Origin: Pyrenochaeta sp. MPI-SDFR-AT-0127
Lineage: Eukaryota > Ascomycota > Dothideomycetes > Pleosporales > Cucurbitariaceae
Length of the DNA: 64,000 nt
Reading direction: 5' to 3'
NCBI GenBank assembly: GCA_020747015.1
Contig: JAGTJM010000070.1
Location: forward strand, 1 to 64,000
The position numbers and the translations under genes were made by a program. This document shows, one piece after another, positions 56,659 through 64,000 of this stretch (its first letter is position 1; each line of letters begins with the position of its first letter). Under the pieces are notes generated by a model. The model made no database searches, was not told where the DNA came from, and was given only the letters and a program-made list of their open reading frames with translations.

Positions 56659-58109
56659 CTTGACAAAAAACGTATGTGTATTGAAACCGTCCAAATAAAT
56701 CCAAATAAGCGTCTTAACCTCAATACTTATTCTCTGCTACGAGGCTTCTAAAGTGGCTCCTGTACTGTTATCTCCACCAGTCTAATTACTGAGGAGCAAA
56801 CAGCCCCAGAGCATAGAGCTGCATGATTCGCCATACATGAGCAATGCATGCCAATTCTAATCAAGAGCTACCTGGATTCGACAGGCGACAAGAGATGTGC
56901 AATAAGGCGGACTTGGCTCTTGCCAATAAGAGCTTGATTGTGAGGTGCGGGTGATCTGTTTGAAACCCATGTCGCGGGTATCTCACGGGCACTTTGCCGG
57001 AAACGGTAGGAGTATGTCCAGCTGCCTATCTGGGGCGATAGTCGGCAACCAACCTGCGCACTATAGCACGCACTTCGTCGGGAGGCGTTCAATGGATTAA
57101 CGAGACCTAAGGCGTGTAGTGCCAGAACGGAGACGGTCCCTTTCGGGGCAGGTGCTAAAGCGATTTGATTGCTTCAATGCAGCCACAGCATTGTCATACC
57201 GAATACTTAAGGGTGTATGGGAAGATGGCACATTTCAAAACCGGCATGGTGGGTGTGAAGAATCGCATTGGAAAATCGGGTGCAAATGTCTTGTTAGCCG
57301 CCAATTAGCATGCTATTCATATTAGCTAGTAGCACTTTGCATGCCGACTATCGCGTGCCACTTCTACCATAGCTGCCCATGGGCATTGTATCCCTTTCAT
57401 ACGCATCGCCGTTTCATTGAAAATCTTTGCTTATATTGACTAAAAGCCTTGACCGACATGCTTGGGTTGGTCCTGCCTCCTATGTACAATAGTTGGCACA
57501 TATGCTTTGTTTGCATGACTGTTGTTTGAGTTGCATTCCCGGCTTCAAGCAACGAGAAGTTGAGCCCCAAGTTGAGCATCATAGCTCACGATCAAGGTGC
57601 CGGCCGTTCTAGGTGAAATGAATTTGTTGTGGAGGAAGCACTCGAGCTCGCCGTGGCTCAGACTATAAAACAGGTACGGTCTTCGCTGCAAGCCATTGAA
57701 TAGCATGATGCAACAGCATCATCACTTGCCTCGACTTTTACTGTCGACTTGCATCTGTGAATCGCAGCGACATGGCTTCGCTTCAAACATTTGCGCGCTG
57801 GGCTGCCGCTTACTACGCGGGAGATACCTCGTCCATCTTGATCTGCATCGTGCATACCACCGGTTTCAACAGTGCGAGACGAGAGTATGTGTGGAACACA
57901 TGAGCAAGAGTAGGGTATATGGTATTCCGTTTATACGTGTTAGTGTGAACATGATTGACAAAACGAGGTGACTCGTATGCCGTAGTCCTTAGTGCCCAGT
58001 TACGCTCGTAAATCATTCATCACTAATGTGAATCTAGGCAACAAAACGATTCCCTACTTGTCACAATCATGTCACCATTATACGTACGCCACCCGAACGA
58101 TGTCAGACA
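56659..58109. other. 1.45 kb intergenic region
   Basis: Aminopeptidase promoter plus downstream side of the next minus-strand gene. No gene or RNA recognised. Confidence 0.5.
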
Positions 58110-58673
58110 CTACACAACCACCGTTCTGGAGTCCTCACCTTCCTTACCTTTCCCCTTTTCCTCTTCTGCGTCGGTTTGCCCTGTATGCGCCGCTTCGCCC
58201 GTTGCCGGCTTCTCCACCACTACCCCCTCGACCTCAACCATTCCAACCACATCTTCGTCTTCAGCAACGCCTTCTATACTATCCACGCTTCCATCGTCAG
58301 ATGAATCATCAATCCCTTCGAACATGCGTGCAAACCGTTGATGACCCTCTCGCTCTTCCTGCTCTTGTGTCTTGGGAGATTCTGGGTTTTCGGGGTCCTC
58401 TTCTTGCTCTCTGGTGCTCTCAAGTTGCGCTTTCCGCTGTGCTAAGCGAAGAGCAAATTGACGTCGCGCCCGAGATGGTGGAACTTGAAGTGGTGGAGGA
58501 ACCTTTGACTGTGATGAGTCCATCAGCGAATTTGTCCAGACGCTAATGTACGAAACAACGAGCGAGACGGAGGGGAGGTGCGCTGGAAGGAAAAAGCAGA
58601 GCAAGTTTTTAGAGACAAGAAGATATAGTAACGCATGCCAGGGCAAAGGAACAATCACCCAATCGAAGAGCAT
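58110..58673 (-). CDS. Small membrane-anchored acidic protein, unknown
   Basis: Single exon, 187 residues from ATG 58673. The N-terminal about 50 residues are strongly hydrophobic and form one or two membrane segments (MLFDWVIVPLPWHALLYLLV, then a second stretch near SVSLVVSYISVW). A basic patch follows (SRARRQFALRLAQRKAQ), and the rest is highly acidic (DDSSDDGSVDSIEGVAEDED). The hydrophobic head plus charged cytoplasmic tail in one frame argues for a real small membrane protein. It lies 230 bp downstream of the SAPS gene in the same orientation. Function unknown. Confidence 0.6.
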   Translation of the reverse strand: MLFDWVIVPLPWHALLYLLVSKNLLCFFLPAHLPSVSLVVSYISVWTNSLMDSSQSKVPPPLQVPPSRARRQFALRLAQRKAQLESTREQEEDPENPESPKTQEQEEREGHQRFARMFEGIDDSSDDGSVDSIEGVAEDEDVVGMVEVEGVVVEKPATGEAAHTGQTDAEEEKGKGKEGEDSRTVVV

Positions 58674-58903
58674 CACAAAAGGAGATACGAAAGGAAACGC
58701 CTCCCACGACGCATATTACTACATGTGTCATACACCCAAACGGATGAGAGGGATGTATGTACAGGAAGGATGATTGTTTCAATGCGCCTAGCGTGCAAGC
58801 CTCCTAGCTCATACAACAAGCAAGAGAAAGAGAAAGAAACGCACCAAGGGCGGGGGAAACGATCGTGGTATATGTTGGTCGGGCTGATGAAGTTGTGACA
58901 GGG

Positions 58904-61900
58904 CTATCGATAGTCCATATCAGCATCGTCGAATGAGATTTCACCCACTTGTTCGGAGTCGTCGACAGGTCCCTGTCGTTCCCTCTCTCTGTCGTTGTCG
59001 ACGTCATCCATGTCCTCGTCTTCTTCATCACTCGAATTAGTAAAGCCACTAAGCAAGGAGCCACCGCTGAAGGTGTACCCACCACCCCCAGTGTCACCAT
59101 GGTTGGTCAGCTCCATGCTATCGAGGCCTATGCTGCCGTTATTGGCGAGGCTCGCATTGGAGAGCCCACCGTCGCCGCCGAAGCCAGAGGCCGCGTTTAC
59201 GGCGTTGAGCACGGCTTGTCTGGGGCCAACGCTCATATCGGGTCGTACGCCTCCGAGGATGGCGTTGTCTCGTTCTCGAGTTTCGGATAGAATCTGTTCA
59301 ACGTAATGTACCCAATCTTCACTATGGACCTTGTCTAGGACCAACTGCGACAGCACATCGTCCGGGTGCCGTTCCGTAAACTTCAACACCTCTTCTGCAA
59401 TAAGTGTGAGATGGCCCATATAGCCTAATCGCATATGTGTTTCTTTCTGGGCCTTATCGCTAGCTTGCTGGCCTTCAATGATTCGTTCGGTAATCCGCCC
59501 GGTGTCGAAGAGGTCAATGGCTAATGAGCGATTGTAGCCCCTGTCCATCTGTCCGTTAAACACTTGCTGAACGACATCGTACACCACATTATGTAAAAAG
59601 TTGTTCCACGGGAAGCGGAAAAAGAAGTCCTGCTTTGTTTAGTTCACACACATCAGAGTCAAGGCCCGGGATCAACTTACAAGAATAGTCGGAACAACCT
59701 TATTCTCGACAAACGTAATCTTTAGAAGATCACCAACGACAGGGGTTCCGTCAATGTCGATCTCAAACCCTACATTGCTGTCTTCCACACTGCCGAACAC
59801 AACAGACCGCACGCTCTGGGTCTCATCAATGGGTGTTATCTCGGAAGGATCATCGTCTAGCACAGGTGCAATAGGTGCAGTGAATCGCAGGGTGTCGTTC
59901 TGGGCCGCTCCAGCGTTGCTATCGCGGCTTTTACCCGCAAAAAGCGGTGCAGGCTTGTCTTCTGCATGTGGTGAAAGGGTCTCAGGTAGGTCGAGATTGC
60001 TAGCTTCTGAGGTCTGATTAAGCTGCTGTGTTAAAAGGGACGGCCGTTCCTTAGCCTCTACCTCAGTTTTCGCAGTCTCTGAAAGATCATCATGGTCGCC
60101 CATAACAGTATCAATGTCTAAATCAAGACCACCAACCTTGGCAGATAATCCTGCTGATGTGGGAGACTCGGCGTCATCGGCTGGCTTCGCTAGCGTACTA
60201 CTCGGCGCGGTTGATGCTGTTGTGTCTTTCGGTGGCGTTAGAGGCTCGTCAACGAATTCTCCATCATCTGCGCCTGTCTTGTCAGGGGGCGATTCCTTGG
60301 GTGCAACCTTTGGCGAGCGTTCCAATGGCTCTCCAATCTGGGACTTCTCGTTTGCATCATCCTTTGAAGCTTCGACTGCAACCTCTGGGGCAATGACCTT
60401 CTCAAAGTCGTCTTCTGAGGTATTCTGCACTTGGAGTGGTTTTATCTCGGCGGTTGAATCCATAGAGGGTGCGCGAGCATGATGGAAACCATGGCTATCC
60501 ACACTAGTCGAGAAGTCGCCTAGATTGCCAGGATTCGCTGAGGTTAGCTTGCCCTCCGCCTTTAGACGTTCTCGCTCAGCATCCCGCCTTCTGACTTCAG
60601 CCTCGCTACCGCGCTCATTGAGCAGCGCCATATTGCTGCAATGGAGCAACTCGGCCATCAACTCGCAGGTCTTAAAGCGGTCAAATCCGAGTGGTTCTAT
60701 CTTCTCGCCAAATGCAGTCTTGAGCTCTCGCTTCTTTGTAGTTGTACTGCCGTCTCTCTGGGTAATAATTTGGCTCGAGCTGTTGACTAGATCCATGAAT
60801 TGAGGGATGTGGTTGGCGAATTGGCGAAGTAGCGTCCCCAGATAGATGGGATCAGAGTTCTTGGGCACCGGTCCAATCTGATTCTCCAAATCGTAATCGG
60901 AGTTATTCTTTCTAATCACCTCAATGACGATGCCAACGCCGACGGTCAAAGGATTACCACCTCGCAGCATGTATTCAATCAATTGCTTGAGACACGAGTC
61001 AGATACGAGCTGGCGCGTCAACTCGTTAGGCCCTATTACGGACTGGTCTTGGGTGGTGGCGTTTGCAGATATGGTGATGATAGCTTTGAGGAAATCGCCT
61101 GCCGATGTTTGGGTGGATGTGGACTGGTCTGGAGCTAAGAAGGAAATCAGTCGCGGAATGAGGTTCTGCTGTTGCAACCACTTGTGCTGTTGTTAGCTTC
61201 CTAGTCTGGCGTGATAATGCAATGGCTTACATCAACAATGCCTTGCCCGCCTTCACTCTTCTCCAAGCTGATAATCTTCAGCAACAAGTCCATTATGACC
61301 GGGCAATCCACGTGTTGGAGCATATCGGTGACGACATTGTCAAGGGATTTGAAAAAGTCGAGCATCTCCTCCATCTTGCGATCCAGCAGTGACTCGTTTA
61401 CTTTGGTGAAGTAGCCGGCTTGCACAGGATCGAGGGGCGCGGGCTGCTTGATGTAGGCCCAAAACTGGCGCAAGGTATCCTGGTTCTCAAGGACTGCCTC
61501 TGAGATGGACCAAACCTCTGATGAGAGAATCTCGCAGGAGACGTAGGCATACTTCATGCGCTGCCTCTCCTCCTTGCTCTCTTCGCCGTCGCCCGAATCC
61601 GACTGTGCGGTGGAAGTCGAGCGGGCCCTGCCAGCAACCTTGCCAAAAAAGCCCTGTCGGTTTGGACTCCGTGCCTCACTCGCACCTTCTGTGCCCATGT
61701 CCTCGTCGGGCGTTGTGGAGGGCTTCCTGGCAATGACATAGCGCAGCAGGCGTTCGAGGACATTTTCGTCGCGCAGGTACTCTATCAGCTTGGAATTCTG
61801 CTGCTTGAGCTCCTGGATGAGGTCCGACTCGTCGAGGAGCTCCTCGACTGTGACGTCCGGCTTGTCGAGAATGCTGTCCAGCGATGACAGCTGCGCATAA

Positions 61901-61920
61901 CCGCCGAAGCGCCAAAACAT
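58904..61920 (-). CDS. SAPS-family Sit4/PP6 phosphatase-associated protein
   Basis: Regulatory partner of the Sit4/PP6 protein phosphatase (yeast Sap155/Sap185/Sap190/Sap4; human PP6R), acting in TORC1 signalling and the G1/S transition. Exons 61920-61231, 61186-59681 and 59629-58904 give 973 residues. It starts MFWRFGGYAQLSSLDSILDK, the conserved SAPS start, with VTVEELLDESDLIQELKQQN. Helical-repeat stretches follow (YAYVSCEILSSEVWSISEAV; RFKTCELMAELLHCSNMALL), then a long acidic low-complexity insert (about residues 460-690), then the conserved block DFFFRFPWNNFLHNVVYDVV through EDWVHYVEQILSETRERDNA. The second exon could instead start 6 nt later, removing two residues. Acidic C-terminus. 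Confidence 0.94.
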
Positions 61921-62926
61921 GGTGGTTTGTGGTGTTTGCGGCTACGGGCGCGGGGCACAGGAAGGGTCGAGCAGCGGGCGACTCGAGAAGGGCGGCAGCT
62001 CAGTGGGGCGCATGCGTGGAGATGGTGATGCGCGCAATCATTCATGCGAAAGTGCGGTGGATGCAAAAGCTACACGGCGGCAGGGCTTTGTTAGCAGAGG
62101 GCACAAGAGTAAGACAGGAGGGCGCGTGGGTAGCCTGGGCCTGCACGAGTACAAGTGGGACAAGTGCATACCTAGCGAGAGGCTCCGCGGGGAAAGCAAT
62201 GGCGAGCAAAGGACGAGAGGGAAAGCCGAGCCATGCACCGAGCCGTCGTGAAGGGTCGTTACAAATACAGGGGGAAGTCAGTAGTAGTCAGTTGGAGAAT
62301 GCCCGTTGGGGTGCGCTGGTGTTGTTGTGGGGGTTTTAGCTGCATAGCCGTGACAGTACCAGGCTAGGACGACGAGCAACCACCTGCGTAGACCTTTCAC
62401 GGCCGCACGGCACAGCAGCGGCCCATCCCTTGCACTTCCTTGGGCCCGCTCGAGACCTGACGCCTGAGTTTCTTTGGGAGACGGCACAGCAGAGCAGCTT
62501 GCGACACAAGGCTGCTTGATTGAATTTGCTGGGCTTGAGCAGAGCAAGGCTGCGTGTGCAAACAAGCCACACGGTCAAGCCCGGCGCTCAGAGCTTGAAT
62601 TGCTCCAATGTCCAGCATCTAGTGAAGAACGAATCAATGCAATCTCGAGTGCACCGCACCGTCCCAAAGCCGCTGATAGCTTGGCTGGACACACGCAGGC
62701 ATCAGTTCTGGGTGAAATACCGGTATGCATGTGGTCAACCCGACTGCTCAGCACGTGATGCCCTATGACGCGGGTCCCGCCGGAGCTAAGCCAGCATGCG
62801 CAACTGACTGCCTGGCCCAATTCACCCCCCACACATGACTACTCCACTGTCACTCCAGATCTCTGCCAGCACCTCCCCGACCACTTGCGTGGCAAGGCAG
62901 AAACAAAACAAACCCCAGCCCCCAAC
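61921..62926. other. 1.0 kb divergent promoter region (SAPS / VPS60)
   Basis: Between two genes transcribed away from each other. Open frames in it are GC-rich noise on both strands. No further gene seen. Confidence 0.5.
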
Positions 62927-63615
62927 ATGAATCGCCTCTTCGGAGCAAAGAGCACGGCGCCCAAGCCGACACTCAACAGCGCCATCTCTAATGTAGCCCT
63001 TCACGGGACCCATGCCTGCTTTCCAGACACTGACAGCCTCAGATCGACACACGGATAGAAAGCCTCGACGTCAAGCTCGCCAAGCTCAACGCAGAGCTGT
63101 CAGCCTACCAACAGAAACTCGCAAAGATGCGCGACGGCCCTGGCAAAACCGCCATCAAGCAGAAAGCTCTCAAAGTCCTCCAGCAGCGCAAAATGTACGA
63201 GTCCCAGCGCGACCAACTGCAAGCGCAGTCGTGGAACATGGAGCAAGCCGGCATGATGCAGGACAACCTCAAGAATACCATGACCACCATCGACGCTATG
63301 AAAACAACAACCAAGGAGCTGCGCAAGCAGTACGGAAAAGTCAACATTGACAAGATTGATAAGCTACAGGACGAAATGGCCGACCTGATGGACATGGGAA
63401 ATGACATACAGGACGCCATTAGTCGGAGCTATGACGTGCCTGAAGATGTCGACGAGTCAGAACTCGACGCCGAGCTGGAAGCGCTCGGGGATGAGGTCGA
63501 ATTCGAGGGCATCGGCGAGTCCTCAGGCGTCCCGAATTTCATGCTCGACGACGCTGCCCCCCCACAGTTTATTGATGAAGCACCAGAGGCCAAGGTCAAG
63601 GAAGCCGCGGGATGA
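62927..63615 (+). CDS. VPS60: ESCRT-III-type protein Vps60/CHMP5
   Basis: SNF7-family subunit that helps ESCRT-III sort cargo into multivesicular bodies and activates Vta1-Vps4. Exons 62927-62992 and 63043-63615 (50-nt intron, phase 0) give 212 residues. It starts MNRLFGAKSTAPKPTLNSAI, the hallmark Vps60 N-terminus, and continues RIESLDVKLAKLNAELSAYQ and RDGPGKTAIKQKALKVLQQR. The core helices are followed by an acidic C-terminus with a MIM-like segment near ESELDAELEALGDEVEFEGI. Length and motifs fit the family. Confidence 0.95.
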
Positions 63616-64000
63616 GGAGCACCGTCTGCCACACGTACATGCTCGGCGCCGTGAATAATCTGCTTGGAGGTTCTTCTGCGCCCAAGTGTCGCCATATGAA
63701 CATAGCATAGTGCAACGTTGCACCTCCGCACACACAACACGAGTCCTCAGCCACCGCATTTTCCGCGTTTCGCCTTACACATGAACCCGACCGTTGGCGG
63801 CAACGAGGAACGTAGGAATGCAGTCATCCTGCAAATGCCCTCGCTCTGTGATAGACTCAAACCGAGGGACCTGGGCTTTGGGCGGGGCCCACATGATACA
63901 CCTCCAGTTGCAGCCCAACCCGTCCGTAGTCAATACCATGGCTAGTGCCGTAGCAATATCCTAGAATGGATGAGATGAACACTGCGTTTTGTGCCCACGA
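63616..64000. other. Region downstream of VPS60 to window end
   Basis: 0.38 kb; a 75-codon open frame at 63718-63945 has no recognisable motif. Nothing called. Confidence 0.4.

Noticed and set aside
1..64000. tRNA, rRNA, telomere repeats and intact transposons
   Set aside because: No convincing tRNA B-box with matching arms, no TTAGGG arrays, no transposase or reverse-transcriptase motifs were found by reading; a covariance-model scan would be decisive.

Overview
The window is a nuclear segment of a filamentous ascomycete, most likely a Dothideomycete (Pleosporales-like). That placement is an inference from the short introns (about 50-110 nt, GT..AG, CTAAC/CTGAC-type branch sites), roughly 50% GC, and fungal-only families such as DUF3176, RTA1 and Apd1-like proteins. 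About 28 loci are supported. Most are single genes with their own promoters; there are no operons, no convincing tRNA or rRNA genes, no CRISPR array and no intact transposon.

Left part (1-30.5 kb) is mostly conserved housekeeping genes: the 5' half of a kinesin-1 heavy chain, the E2 enzyme Rad6/Ubc2, a choline sulfatase, a 3.8 kb gene-poor gap with possible gene relics, a mitochondrial DEAD-box helicase (Mss116-like), an unknown membrane protein, the Dbf4 regulatory subunit of Cdc7 kinase, the autophagy modifier Atg12, ketopantoate hydroxymethyltransferase, the E2 enzyme Ubc8, an unknown basic protein, a mitochondrial ribosome recycling factor, a polytopic membrane protein and an RTA1-like protein. 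Ubc8 is remarkable: its conserved reading frame is restored only if one exon is 8 nt and another is a single nucleotide.

Middle part (30.6-44.1 kb) is an accessory region holding four same-strand DUF3176 membrane-protein paralogues. Two are intact (33.5-35.8 and 41.6-44.1 kb), one has a single-base frameshift (30.6-32.7 kb), and one is a decayed pseudogene with several in-frame stops (36.2-38.2 kb). Between the third and fourth copies lies a small secreted precursor (40.9-41.4 kb) with five exact copies of an 11-residue unit ending in Lys-Arg. This is the architecture of Kex2-processed repeat peptides (fungal RiPP or signalling-peptide precursors), and I regard it as the best candidate for an undescribed peptide system here.

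Right part (44-64 kb) returns to ordinary genes spaced by 0.5-2.7 kb: a single-pass membrane protein, an Apd1-like thioredoxin-fold ferredoxin, a possible OB-fold protein, a secreted tyrosinase, a secreted M28 leucine aminopeptidase, an acidic membrane-anchored protein, a SAPS-family Sit4/PP6 phosphatase partner and the ESCRT-III protein Vps60.
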